Positions 10,914 through 18,497 of a DNA stretch of 64,000 bases are shown here, piece after piece. The DNA comes from Acidobacteriota bacterium (GTDB lineage: Bacteria > Acidobacteriota > Polarisedimenticolia > J045). The notes below the pieces were generated by a model. That model searched no databases, was not told the DNA's origin, and worked only from the letters and a program-made list of their open reading frames with translations. The DNA lies in NCBI GenBank assembly GCA_017994815.1, contig JAGOJY010000007.1, positions 1-64,000 of the forward strand, written 5' to 3'. Position 1 is the stretch's first letter. The number at the start of each line of letters is the position of its first letter. The translations under genes and the position numbers were made by a program.

Positions 10914-11569
10914 AGACCGTCGGGATCCTGATCTCCGGGCGCGGCTCGAACATGGTTGCCCTGCTCGAGGCGATGCGGTCGGGCGAGGTGCCGGCGCGGG
11001 CGGGGATCGTCGTCTCCAACGAGCCGGACGCGCCGGGGCTGGAGAAGGCGCGCTCGTACGGCGTGGCGACCGCCGTCGTCTCGCACCGCGAGTTCCGCGG
11101 CCAGGGGCGCGAGGCGCACGAGCAGGCGGTCGCCGCGCTGCTCGACGCGGCGGGGGTCGAGGTCGTGTGCCTGGCGGGGTACATGCGGATCCTCAGCCCG
11201 TGGTTCGTCGGCCGCTACCCGGGGCGCGTCCTCAACATCCACCCGGCACTGCTGCCGGCCTGCCGCGGCCTGCACGGGCAGGCGCAGGCGCTCGAGGCCG
11301 GGATGCGCATCTCGGGGTGCACCGTGCACATCGTGGACGCCGAGGTGGACCACGGCCCGATCCTGGCCCAGGCCGCGGTGCCGGTCCTGCCCGGCGACAC
11401 CGAGGAAACGCTCGGGGCGCGCATCCTGGAGCAGGAGCACCGGCTGTACCCGCTGGCGCTGCGGCTGGTCTGCGAGGATCGCGTGCGGCTGGAGGGGATG
11501 CGGTCGGTGGTCGAGAACGAGCTGGTGGACGCGCCGGCCTCGCTGGTCGTTCCCGACCCGGCGTCCTGA
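10910..11569 (+). CDS. purN: phosphoribosylglycinamide formyltransferase
   Basis: 219 residues. It transfers the formyl group of 10-formyltetrahydrofolate to GAR. The phosphate loop GRGSNM is near the start. The catalytic Asn and His lie in LNIHPALLP, and the Asp in EVDHGPI, completing the Asn-His-Asp triad. LAGYMRIL is also conserved. The GTG start overlaps the purM stop by 4 nt. It is the only folate-dependent step in this cluster. The C-terminal 20 residues extend slightly past the usual end of the family. Confidence 0.95.
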   Translation: MKTVGILISGRGSNMVALLEAMRSGEVPARAGIVVSNEPDAPGLEKARSYGVATAVVSHREFRGQGREAHEQAVAALLDAAGVEVVCLAGYMRILSPWFVGRYPGRVLNIHPALLPACRGLHGQAQALEAGMRISGCTVHIVDAEVDHGPILAQAAVPVLPGDTEETLGARILEQEHRLYPLALRLVCEDRVRLEGMRSVVENELVDAPASLVVPDPAS

Positions 11570-11662
11570 CCGCTCGCCGCCGCCCGGCGACCGCACGTCG
11601 CGCGGGCCCCCCGCGCCGGGGCGATCCGGTCTACGTTGGTCCCGCTCGCGAGCAAGCGACAC

Positions 11663-11747
11663 CCCCGGCGGACCGCCCCGCCGGGGCCAGCGATCTCCTC
11701 CCCTCTGCCGGCGTCCGCCGCCAACCCCGTGTCCGGCGGCGGACGCC
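11663..11747 (+). other. strong hairpins between purN and radC
   Basis: The 260-bp gap from 11570 to 11829 holds no credible gene but several strong inverted repeats. A 9-bp arm pair (11663-11671 with 11678-11686) has a 6-nt loop. A perfect 13-bp pair (11710-11722 with 11735-11747) has a 12-nt loop. Neither is followed by a run of T. They could end purN transcription in a Rho-assisted way or form a structured leader for radC. The radC ribosome site (AAAGGAGG) lies near 11817-11824. Confidence 0.4.
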
Positions 11748-11829
11748 GATTCTCCCGCGATTCCGGCTGCCGGCGGCGCTTTCGGCGCGGCACGCGCCTT
11801 GCGTCGCCGCGGAGAAAGGAGGGACGCTC

Positions 11830-12537
11830 ATGCACGACGGAGCGCGCGGCAGCCATCCCCGGCCGAGGGTGCGGGAGAAGCTCTCCCGGCTCGGGCCGCG
11901 CGGGCTCGACGACGCGGAGTTGCTGGCGATCCTGCTCGGCAGCGGCGTGCGGCGGCGCGGCGTGGTGGTGCTCGCGCGCGGGCTGCTCGCGGCCCACGGC
12001 GGGCTGCCGGGCCTCGCCGCCCGTTCGGAGGAGTCGGGCGCGCTCACGCGCGAGCACGGCATCGGCCCGGTGATCGCCGGCCGCCTGCGCGCGGCGTTCG
12101 AGATCGGCCGGCGGCTGTCGCCGGCCCCGGTCGAGCGGCCGATCCTCGCCACGACCGAGGAGATCGCGCGCGAGGTCCGCGACCTGTGCGCGGCCCGGCG
12201 CGAGCACCTCGTCGGCCTCTACCTCGACCCGCAATCGCGGCTGATCGCGCGCGAGACGATCGCCGTCGGCACGACGAACGTCGCGCGGGCCACCGCGCGC
12301 GACCTGCTCGAGCCGGCGCTGCGCCTGTTGGCGGCGGCGTTCGCGATGGCGCACAACCACCCGTCCGGCTTGGCCGATCCCTCCGACGACGACATCCGCT
12401 TCACGCGCATGATCGGGCGTGCGGCGTTCCTGATGGGGATCGGCCTGAAGGACCACGTGATCGTGGCGCAGAGCGGCCACGTGTCGCTGAAGGAACGCGG
12501 CATCGGCTGGGAGGGGCTGGAAACGGCGCCGCCCTGA
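11830..12537 (+). CDS. radC: RadC family JAB-domain protein
   Basis: 235 residues. A helix-hairpin-helix-like N-terminal part (SRLGPRGLDDAELLAILLGSG) precedes the JAB1/MPN-like domain. The metal motif AHNHPSG followed by S-DDD matches the HxHx7Sx2D signature. The ATG at 11830 sits behind a strong AAAGGAGG site. RadC was once tied to DNA repair, but that role is doubtful and no biochemical function is certain. It is transcribed towards the convergent sodC gene. Confidence 0.92.
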   Translation: MHDGARGSHPRPRVREKLSRLGPRGLDDAELLAILLGSGVRRRGVVVLARGLLAAHGGLPGLAARSEESGALTREHGIGPVIAGRLRAAFEIGRRLSPAPVERPILATTEEIAREVRDLCAARREHLVGLYLDPQSRLIARETIAVGTTNVARATARDLLEPALRLLAAAFAMAHNHPSGLADPSDDDIRFTRMIGRAAFLMGIGLKDHVIVAQSGHVSLKERGIGWEGLETAPP

Positions 12538-12550
12538 TGCCGGCGGCGCC
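12525..12550. terminator. inverted repeat at the radC/sodC convergent junction
   Basis: GGCGCCGCC (12525-12533) pairs perfectly with GGCGGCGCC (12542-12550) across an 8-nt loop that contains the radC stop. The 21-bp convergent gap makes a bidirectional terminator plausible, but there is no T-run on either side. Confidence 0.35.
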
Positions 12551-12558
12551 GCGCCACG

Positions 12559-13206
12559 TCAGGGGTTGGCCGGCGGGGCGGTCACGGGCTGGGTGTTGCC
12601 GCCCTCGGTGGTGATCACGCCGCAGGCGATGCGGGCGCCCGAGTTGCCGGTCGGCTGCGTCACCAGGTCGTCTTCCTTCTCGTGGACGATCACCGCGCGC
12701 CCGAGGATCCCCGTGTCGCCCTGGTCCAGCGTCGCGCCGTGCAGCATCAGCTCGATGGTGGCCCGGCCGTCCTGCCCCGCTTCGAGGTTGCCGAAATCTC
12801 CCACGTGCGCGCTCGGCCCCGGCGCGCCGTGCGGCGCGTTGGTCGGGTTGAAGTGGCTGCCGGCGCTGGTCCCGTCGGGCGCCGAGCAGTCGCCCCACTC
12901 GTGGACGTGGATCCCGTGCTTGCCGGGGGTGAGGCCCGTCACCTCGGCGCGCATCGTCACGCCGTCGCCGCCTGCCGCCGGCTCGAACGTGACGCGCCCG
13001 CCGACGCCGCTGGCGCCGAGCGGCTGCAGTTCGGCGGACGCGGAGCGGCTGCCGGCGACGCCGGTGGCCTCGTCCTGCGCGCTCGCGTCCTGTCCCGCGG
13101 CGGCCGCGTCCGGCGGCGCGGGTTGCTCCTGCCGCGGGCCGCACCCGGAAAGGAACACTGCGAGCAGCATCGAGCACGGCAGGAGCGGAACTCGTGCATG
13201 TTTCAT
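12559..13206 (-). CDS. sodC: Cu/Zn superoxide dismutase lipoprotein
   Basis: 215 residues. A lipoprotein signal ends in the lipobox LSGC, with C22 as the predicted lipidated residue, so the enzyme is envelope-anchored. It dismutes superoxide to peroxide and oxygen outside the cytoplasm. The copper and zinc ligands are in HGIHVHEWGDCS, SHFNPTNAPHG, HVGDFGN and VIVHEKEDD. The disulfide cysteines are in GDCS and ARIACGVI. The region between the lipobox and the domain is a low-complexity Ala/Gln/Asp linker. A GGAGG site precedes the ATG. Confidence 0.94.
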   Translation of the reverse strand: MKHARVPLLPCSMLLAVFLSGCGPRQEQPAPPDAAAAGQDASAQDEATGVAGSRSASAELQPLGASGVGGRVTFEPAAGGDGVTMRAEVTGLTPGKHGIHVHEWGDCSAPDGTSAGSHFNPTNAPHGAPGPSAHVGDFGNLEAGQDGRATIELMLHGATLDQGDTGILGRAVIVHEKEDDLVTQPTGNSGARIACGVITTEGGNTQPVTAPPANP

Positions 13207-13340
13207 GGCGCCTCCACGCGGCGCCGGGCGAACCGGGGCCGATGTCCGAGCCGTGCCCGCGGGCAGGGGAGCGGCTGGAGCGAGGGATTATGCGTCGCCG
13301 CGAGGCGCACCGCAGGCGGTCGCGCGCGGGCGAAAAAAAA

Positions 13341-13372
13341 GGGTACGCCGGCGGGGTGCCGCCGGCGTACCC
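13341..13372 (-). terminator. intrinsic terminator after the DUF1570-like gene
   Basis: A perfect 14-bp stem (13341-13354 with 13359-13372) with a GGTG loop is followed on the minus strand by eight T (the A-run 13333-13340 on the plus strand). It begins 17 bp beyond the stop of the gene ending at 13389. It is the clearest Rho-independent terminator in the window. Confidence 0.9.
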
Positions 13373-13388
13373 ACCACCCCCCGCACCC

Positions 13389-14396
13389 TTACCGGCGGCT
13401 CATGAGGACGGGCACCTCGTGGGGCCGCGCCGGTCGCCGGACGACGCCGGCGGCCTGGGATTGCGCCGCGCTGCGCGCGAACGCCGTGTACGCGTCCCGC
13501 GCCGTCATCTCTCGAACGACGAGCGGGGCGTCGACCTGCAGCGCCGCGTACGCCACGCCGATGAAGGGGTGGCGCTTGAGCCCGGCATACAGGCGCAGGC
13601 GGTGCTGCAGGTCCTCGATCGACATCCCGTGGCTCAGGCGGACCGCTACCGCGGGTTCCGCCCCGCGCCACTGCGCCTCCAACAGCGCGCTGAGCTGGCG
13701 CTTGCCCTCGTACCCGGCGGTGAAGTGCTGGTGCACCAGGAGCCACGATTCCGCCGTGAACGTCGCGCGACGCTCGGGGTCGAGCGCGGCAACGTTGCTG
13801 TCGTCCAGCGCGAGCAGTTCCGACAGCGGCAGCGGGTCGTACTGCCGCAGGCGCTGGAGGTGGTGCCGGAGGGGACGTCCGATCATCGCCGTGGACCCGC
13901 TGACGCTGAAGGTCCGGTAGTACTCGGCGAGCCCCTCGCGGAACCAGGCCGGCGACCACTCCTGGTCCAGGCCGAGAACGAGGTGGATGTAGGCGCGGTG
14001 CGCGGTCGACACCGCGTCTTCCTGCACATCCCTGCGATTGATGAGGATCGCGGGTTGCTCGGGATTGAGCATCGCGAAACCGGAGTACAGGTCCCGCGAT
14101 CGCTCCACCGTCCCGGCGAACCGGCGGAACGAGCGCTCGTCCTTCGCCAGCACGACCAGCACGGGGACCGGCTGGTCGAGCTTCAACGAGTGCCCGCGCC
14201 GCTCGAGCACGTCACGGAACAGCTCGAGCTCGGACGCGATCTGTTCTGCTCGCGCACGCTGATCCCCGACGACCGTGAAGTGCGCCGACCGGACCTCGTA
14301 CCAGTCGCGCGCGTCCTTCGGGCCCGAGAGAGCCGGGAGCGTGGCCGCGATGACCGCCAGGACAAGGGGAACCAACCACGACCGGGTGTTCCTCAT
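13389..14396 (-). CDS. secreted DUF1570-like gluzincin homologue lacking the zinc motif
   Basis: 335 residues with an N-terminal signal peptide (hydrophobic stretch ending near LSG, residue 25). The body resembles the peptidase-like DUF1570 family: a Y-VRSAHFTVV strand, VPVLVVLAKDERSF and WFREGLAEYY. In active relatives an HExxH motif precedes the W-x-x-EG segment. Here the corresponding residues 134-138 read R-A-Y-I-H, so the first His and the catalytic Glu are missing, although E154 of the EG segment remains. It is probably a pseudo-peptidase with a binding or structural role. It has its own promoter, a GGGAGGT ribosome site and a strong terminator, so it is a single-gene unit. An intact relative occurs at 48475-49647. 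Confidence 0.75.
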   Translation of the reverse strand: MRNTRSWLVPLVLAVIAATLPALSGPKDARDWYEVRSAHFTVVGDQRARAEQIASELELFRDVLERRGHSLKLDQPVPVLVVLAKDERSFRRFAGTVERSRDLYSGFAMLNPEQPAILINRRDVQEDAVSTAHRAYIHLVLGLDQEWSPAWFREGLAEYYRTFSVSGSTAMIGRPLRHHLQRLRQYDPLPLSELLALDDSNVAALDPERRATFTAESWLLVHQHFTAGYEGKRQLSALLEAQWRGAEPAVAVRLSHGMSIEDLQHRLRLYAGLKRHPFIGVAYAALQVDAPLVVREMTARDAYTAFARSAAQSQAAGVVRRPARPHEVPVLMSRR

Positions 14397-14447
14397 GGCG
14401 ACCTCCCTTGGGCGAGGGTTCCGCCTGCCTTGTCGTGTGCGGGACGT

Positions 14448-14474
14448 TCTATACCTTTTTTGTCCGCCATTCAA
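14448..14474 (-). promoter_or_regulatory. promoter of the DUF1570-like gene
   Basis: On the minus strand TTGAAT (14469-14474) and TATAGA (14448-14453) are separated by 15 bp, slightly short. The predicted start near 14441 gives a leader of about 45 nt ending in the GGGAGGT ribosome site. Confidence 0.55.
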
Positions 14475-14507
14475 CGTGAAAACACGTATCAACAGCCTGA
14501 AAACAGG
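14475..14507. promoter_or_regulatory. tandem palindromic operator-like sites, 21 bp apart
   Basis: CGTGAAAACACG (14475-14486) and CCTGAAAACAGG (14496-14507) share the core TGAAAACA flanked by inverted arms, and their centres are exactly 21 bp (two helical turns) apart. The first abuts the -35 box of the minus-strand gene. This is a typical arrangement for a dimeric regulator binding cooperatively on one face of the DNA. The regulator is unknown. Confidence 0.5.
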
Positions 14508-14687
14508 AGGAACCATCCCGGTCACGACCGAACTACAACATCTGGTAAGTCGAATCGCGGGCCGGCGCCACGGGTAGTGGGTCGGGATTTCCGGCACGGG
14601 GACGGTGCCGGCCGGCCGGGCCCCGCGGGCGCCCGGTCGCGCCGCCCGGCACCGGCCAGCGCCGCGGGGAAGCCCGGAGGCGGCGGC

Positions 14688-14693
14688 TATACT
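14688..14693 (+). promoter_or_regulatory. putative -10 box (TATACT) of trpS
   Basis: TATACT is followed by a short leader that carries AAGGAGGG just before the GTG start at 14717. Confidence 0.45.
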
Positions 14694-14716
14694 TCGGCGC
14701 TTTCAAGGAGGGAAAC

Positions 14717-15763
14717 GTGAGCGAGGAGTCCGGGCGCCCGGCAGAAGAGGGCGTCGAGACCGCGCCGCCGCGGCCGGTGACGCTGATCTTCAGCGGCATG
14801 CAGCCCACGGGCGAGCTGCACATTGGCAACTGGCTCGGCGCGCTGAAGACCTGGGTCGAGCTGCAGGAGCGCTTCCCGTGCATCTTCAGCGTCGTCGACC
14901 TGCACGCGCTGACCGCCGACACCGGCGACCTGCCGCAGCGGATCCACGACATGGCGCTCGGCTGGCTCGCCGCCGGGCTCGACCCCGAGCGCAGCGTGCT
15001 GTACGTCCAGTCGGCGGTCCCCGAGCACGCCGAGCTGACGTGGATCTTCAACACGATCACCCCGATGGGCCTTTTGGAGCGGATGACGCAGTTCAAGGAC
15101 AAGTCGAAGAACCAGCCGGAGAACGTCAACGTCGGCCTGTTCGACTACCCGGTGCTGCAGGCGGCGGACATCGCGATCTACCGCGCCGACGGGGTCCCGG
15201 TCGGCGAGGACCAGGTCCAGCACGTCGAGTTCACGCGCGACGTCGTGCGCAAGTTCAACCTGCGCTGGGGCGAGACGTTCCCCGAGCCGCAGGCGCTGCT
15301 GTCGCCGGCGCCGCGGGTGCTCGGCACCGACGGCGAGCGGAAGATGTCGAAGAGCCTCGGCAACCACATCGCGTTGAGCGACTCGCCGAAGATCCTGCGC
15401 GAGAAACTGGCCCCGGCGAAGACCGATGTCCGGCGCAAGCGCCGTTCCGACCCCGGCGTGCCGGAGGACTGCAACATCTACAGCTACCACCGGTTCTTCT
15501 CGCCGCCGGACGTGCAGGCGTGGGCGGCGGCCGGATGCCGCAGCGCCGGGATCGGCTGCCTCGACTGCAAGGCGGCCCTCGCGCAGCACATCGACGCGAC
15601 GCTGGAGCCGATGCGGCAGCGCCGGGCGGAACTGGAGCGCCACCCCGGACGCGTGGACGAGGTGCTCGCGGCCGGCGCGGACAAGCTGCGCCCGATCGCC
15701 CGCGAGACGATGGAGCTGGTGCGCGAGCGGACGGGGCTGCCGCGCCGCTTCCGCTACCGCTGA
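14717..15763 (+). CDS. trpS: tryptophanyl-tRNA synthetase
   Basis: 348 residues. This class I synthetase charges tRNA-Trp. The HIGH-type motif is GELHIGN near residue 35 and the second motif is GERKMSKSLGN. Between them are DLHALT, ADIAIYRADGVPVGEDQ and HVEFTRD, all typical of TrpRS. The GTG start follows an AAGGAGG site at the correct spacing. The N-terminal 20 residues are a variable Glu/Pro-rich extension. It is followed by tyrS, so two aromatic aminoacyl-tRNA synthetases are adjacent, separated by a pair of related hairpins. Confidence 0.95.
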   Translation: MSEESGRPAEEGVETAPPRPVTLIFSGMQPTGELHIGNWLGALKTWVELQERFPCIFSVVDLHALTADTGDLPQRIHDMALGWLAAGLDPERSVLYVQSAVPEHAELTWIFNTITPMGLLERMTQFKDKSKNQPENVNVGLFDYPVLQAADIAIYRADGVPVGEDQVQHVEFTRDVVRKFNLRWGETFPEPQALLSPAPRVLGTDGERKMSKSLGNHIALSDSPKILREKLAPAKTDVRRKRRSDPGVPEDCNIYSYHRFFSPPDVQAWAAAGCRSAGIGCLDCKAALAQHIDATLEPMRQRRAELERHPGRVDEVLAAGADKLRPIARETMELVRERTGLPRRFRYR

Positions 15764-15791
15764 CGGGAGGTGGGACCTTCGGCGTGACGTT

Positions 15792-15815
15792 GCGGGCCGC
15801 CGACGGGCGGCCCGC
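15792..15815 (+). terminator. hairpin after trpS (first of two related)
   Basis: A perfect 10-bp stem, GCGGGCCGCC (15792-15801) with GGCGGCCCGC (15806-15815), has a GACG loop. It begins 28 bp after the trpS stop. A TTTTT run occurs 30 bp later rather than directly behind the stem. Confidence 0.4.
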
Positions 15816-15854
15816 AGGTTGCGCGGATCGGGGCGCGGACCCGAGTTTTTGCAG

Positions 15855-15874
15855 GGGCCGCCGACAGGCGGCCC
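15855..15874 (+). repeat. second hairpin with the same stem core, before tyrS
   Basis: GGGCCGCC (15855-15862) pairs with GGCGGCCC (15867-15874) around a GACA loop. The stem core, the GAC loop start and the downstream CAGGTT match the hairpin 61 bp upstream, so the two look like copies of one short element. Confidence 0.45.
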
Positions 15875-15912
15875 GCCAGGTTCCCGCCGCGCGCAGCGCG
15901 TGGGGACTCACG

Positions 15913-17154
15913 ATGGCCGAGAAGGAGTTCGCCGTGACCGGACCGGGGGTTCGCCAGCAGCTCGAACTGCTGCGGCGCGGGACGATCGACCTGACATCGC
16001 CCGAGGAACTCGAGCGCAAGCTGACGCGTTCGGTCGCGACCGGCAAGCCGCTCAAGGTCAAGGTCGGCTTCGACCCGACCGCGCCCGACATCCACCTCGG
16101 CCACACCGTCCTCATGCGCAAGATGCGGCAGTTCCAGGACCTCGGGCACCAGGTGCTGTACGTGATCGGGGACTTCACCGCGTCGATCGGCGATCCCTCG
16201 GGCCGCTCCAAGACCCGCCCGCCGCTGACGCGCGAGCAGATCCTGGCCAACGCCGAGACGTACACCCGGCAGGCGTTCATGACGCTCGACGCGCACCGCA
16301 CGGTGACCCGCTTCAACTCGGAGTGGCTCTCGCCGCTCGGCGCCGACGGGATGATCCGTCTCGCGGCGCGCTACACGGTGGCGCGCATGCTGGAGCGGCG
16401 CGACTTCCGCGAGCGCTTCGACAAGGGGATCCCGATCTCGGTGCACGAGTTCCTGTACCCGTTGGCCCAGGCCTACGACTCGGTCGCGCTGGAGGCCGAC
16501 GTCGAGCTGGGCGGGACCGACCAACTCTTCAACCTGAACGTCGGCCGCGAGATCATGCCGGACTACGGGCTCGAGCCGCAGGTGATCATGACCGTGCCGC
16601 TGCTCGAGGGCACCGACGGCGTGGAGAAGATGTCGAAGTCGCTCGGCAACTACGTCGGCGTCACCGAGGCGCCGGGCGAGATCTTCGGCAAGGTCATGTC
16701 GATCAGCGACGGGCTGATGTACCGCTGGTACGAGCTGCTCACCGACGAGGGAACGGTCGGCGCCGCGCGGTTGAAACGCGAGGTGGAGCAGGGGCGCGAG
16801 CACCCGCGCGACCTGAAGATGCGCCTCGCGCGGCTGCTCGTCGCGCGCTTCCACGGCGACGCGGCGGCGGAGCAGGCCGCGGCGCAGTTCGAGCAGGTCT
16901 TCGCCCGCCGCGAGCGGCCGGACGAGATCGAGGAACGCGTGCTGCCGGCGTCGGACGAGGAAGTCTGGGTCCCGGCGCTGTTGAAGGAAGTCGGCCTCGC
17001 GCCGTCGACGAGCGAGGGGCGCAGGCTGATCCAGGGCGGCGGCGTCAAGATCGGCGACGAGAAGGTCGGCTCGCCGGAGGCGCGGATCGCGCGGCGCGGC
17101 GAGATCCTGCTGCAGGTCGGCAAGCGCCGCTTCCTGAAGATCCGGTTTTCCTGA
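15913..17154 (+). CDS. tyrS: tyrosyl-tRNA synthetase
   Basis: 413 residues, matching the TyrZ-like branch. The N-terminus has VKVGFDPTAPDIHLGH, where HLGH is the HIGH motif, and GDFTASIGDPSGRS. The tyrosine pocket segment LAQAYDSVAL and ELGGTDQLFN follow, then EGTDGVEKMSKSLGN. An S4 RNA-binding domain occupies the last 65 residues (TSEGRRLIQGGGVKI). The protein is cytoplasmic. It converges on the MFS gene with a 20-bp gap. Confidence 0.95.
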   Translation: MAEKEFAVTGPGVRQQLELLRRGTIDLTSPEELERKLTRSVATGKPLKVKVGFDPTAPDIHLGHTVLMRKMRQFQDLGHQVLYVIGDFTASIGDPSGRSKTRPPLTREQILANAETYTRQAFMTLDAHRTVTRFNSEWLSPLGADGMIRLAARYTVARMLERRDFRERFDKGIPISVHEFLYPLAQAYDSVALEADVELGGTDQLFNLNVGREIMPDYGLEPQVIMTVPLLEGTDGVEKMSKSLGNYVGVTEAPGEIFGKVMSISDGLMYRWYELLTDEGTVGAARLKREVEQGREHPRDLKMRLARLLVARFHGDAAAEQAAAQFEQVFARRERPDEIEERVLPASDEEVWVPALLKEVGLAPSTSEGRRLIQGGGVKIGDEKVGSPEARIARRGEILLQVGKRRFLKIRFS

Positions 17155-17174
17155 CCCGGGCGGCGGGCCGGCAG

Positions 17175-18497
17175 TCACACCGGCGGGTGGACCTCGGGGA
17201 TCAGCGGCGGGATGGGGCCGGGCTGCGCCCAGTTGCGGGCCCACAGCGCGAACGTCGTCCCGGCCAGCATCGTGATGGCGCCGCCGATCACGACCGCGTG
17301 CTGGACGCCGATCGCGGCGGCCAGCCGGCCCTGCAGCAGGCTGCCGATCGGCGCGAAGCCCACGAAGACGACCGTGTAGAACGACATCAGCCGCCCGCGC
17401 ATGTCGTCGGGGACGAGGCTCTGCAGCAGGGTGTTCGTGCCCGCGAGCTGGACCACCATCGAGAACCCCACGACCGCGACGGCCGCGCAGGACAGGCCGA
17501 AGGTCCGCGACAGGCCGAACGTCGTGATCGCCGCGCCGAACAGGACCGCCATCGCGCCGAGCGTGCGGGCCAGGCCGTGGATCCCCTGGCGGGCCGCCAT
17601 CAACAGCGCGCCGAGCATCGCGCCGACGCCGATGCTGCCCATCAGCACGCCGAGTCCGCGCGCGTCGCGGTGCAGGACCTCTCCGGCGAAGGCGGGCACG
17701 AAGGCGTTGTAGGACATGCCGAAGATGCTGCTGACCGCCGTGAGCGAGAGCAGCGCCCGGACGTGCGGGGTGTGCCAGGCGTACGCCAGCCCGCGCGACA
17801 GGCGGCGCACCGCGCCCTCCCGGCCGTGTCGCTGTGCCCGCTTCGGCAGGCGCATCGCGAACAGGCTGCCGATCACCGCGGCGTAGGTCACGGCGTTGAG
17901 CGCGAAGCACACGCCTTCGCCCCACGCCGCGACGACCAGGCCCGCGAGCGAGGGGCCGACCACGCGCGCGCCGTTGAAGGTCGTCGAGTTCAGCGCGATC
18001 GCGTTCGGGAGGTCCTCCGGCCCGACCATCTGGACCAGGAACGCTTGCCGCGCCGGCATGTCGAACGCGTTGATCGCGCCGAGCACCGCCGCGAGCGCCA
18101 GCACGTGGCCGACGGCGATGTGCCCGCTCAGCACGAGCGTCGCCAGCGAGGCGGCCTGCAGCAGCGAGGCGCACTGGGTGCACACGACGAGCCGCCAGCG
18201 GTCGAAGCGGTCCGCCGCCAGCCCGCCGACGAGGCCGAGCACCAGCACCGGCCCCATCTGGGCGAAGCCGACTACCCCCAGCAGCCACGCCGAGTGCGTC
18301 AGCCGCCACACGAGCCAGCCCTGCGCGAGGCTCTGCATCCACGTCCCGGTCAGCGAGACCACCTGCCCGAGCAGGAACAGCCGGAAGTTGCGGTGACGCA
18401 GAGAGCGCAGGACGTGGCGCGCGCGCGAGGAGATCTCGCGCGGGGTGGACCGGCCGGGCGTGGGCTGTCCGGCGGCCTGCGGGAGGCCGGGGTTCAC
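17175..18497 (-). CDS. MFS transporter (enterobactin exporter/MFS_3 type)
   Basis: 440 residues with about 12 hydrophobic segments. The start LRSLRHRNFRLFLLGQVVSLTGTWMQ is shared by the EntS-like MFS group (presented here in overlapping parts: RHRNFRLFLLGQ, SLTGTWMQSLAQG). The loop GGLAADRFDRWR is the MFS motif A. A second related loop, VPDDMRGRLMSFY, lies in the C-terminal half. The GTG start overlaps the stop of the upstream methyltransferase gene by 4 nt, so the two are coupled. The substrate is unknown; relatives export siderophores or drugs. Confidence 0.85.
   Translation of the reverse strand: MNPGLPQAAGQPTPGRSTPREISSRARHVLRSLRHRNFRLFLLGQVVSLTGTWMQSLAQGWLVWRLTHSAWLLGVVGFAQMGPVLVLGLVGGLAADRFDRWRLVVCTQCASLLQAASLATLVLSGHIAVGHVLALAAVLGAINAFDMPARQAFLVQMVGPEDLPNAIALNSTTFNGARVVGPSLAGLVVAAWGEGVCFALNAVTYAAVIGSLFAMRLPKRAQRHGREGAVRRLSRGLAYAWHTPHVRALLSLTAVSSIFGMSYNAFVPAFAGEVLHRDARGLGVLMGSIGVGAMLGALLMAARQGIHGLARTLGAMAVLFGAAITTFGLSRTFGLSCAAVAVVGFSMVVQLAGTNTLLQSLVPDDMRGRLMSFYTVVFVGFAPIGSLLQGRLAAAIGVQHAVVIGGAITMLAGTTFALWARNWAQPGPIPPLIPEVHPPV

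Larger units (their letters stand above)
14397..14716. other. divergent regulatory interval between the DUF1570-like gene and trpS
   Basis: This 320-bp gap is clearly more AT-rich than its surroundings between about 14450 and 14550. It contains a minus-strand promoter (14448-14474), two palindromic sites behind it (14475-14507) and a plus-strand -10 with ribosome site for trpS near 14688-14716. A small plus-strand open frame ending at 14577 has an AGGAGG upstream but no start codon in position and is not called. Confidence 0.7.

Noticed and set aside
14275..14577. 100-codon plus-strand frame in the trpS upstream region
   Set aside because: Its first part is antisense to the DUF1570-like gene and its last part crosses the operator sites; no start codon follows the AGGAGG at 14505.
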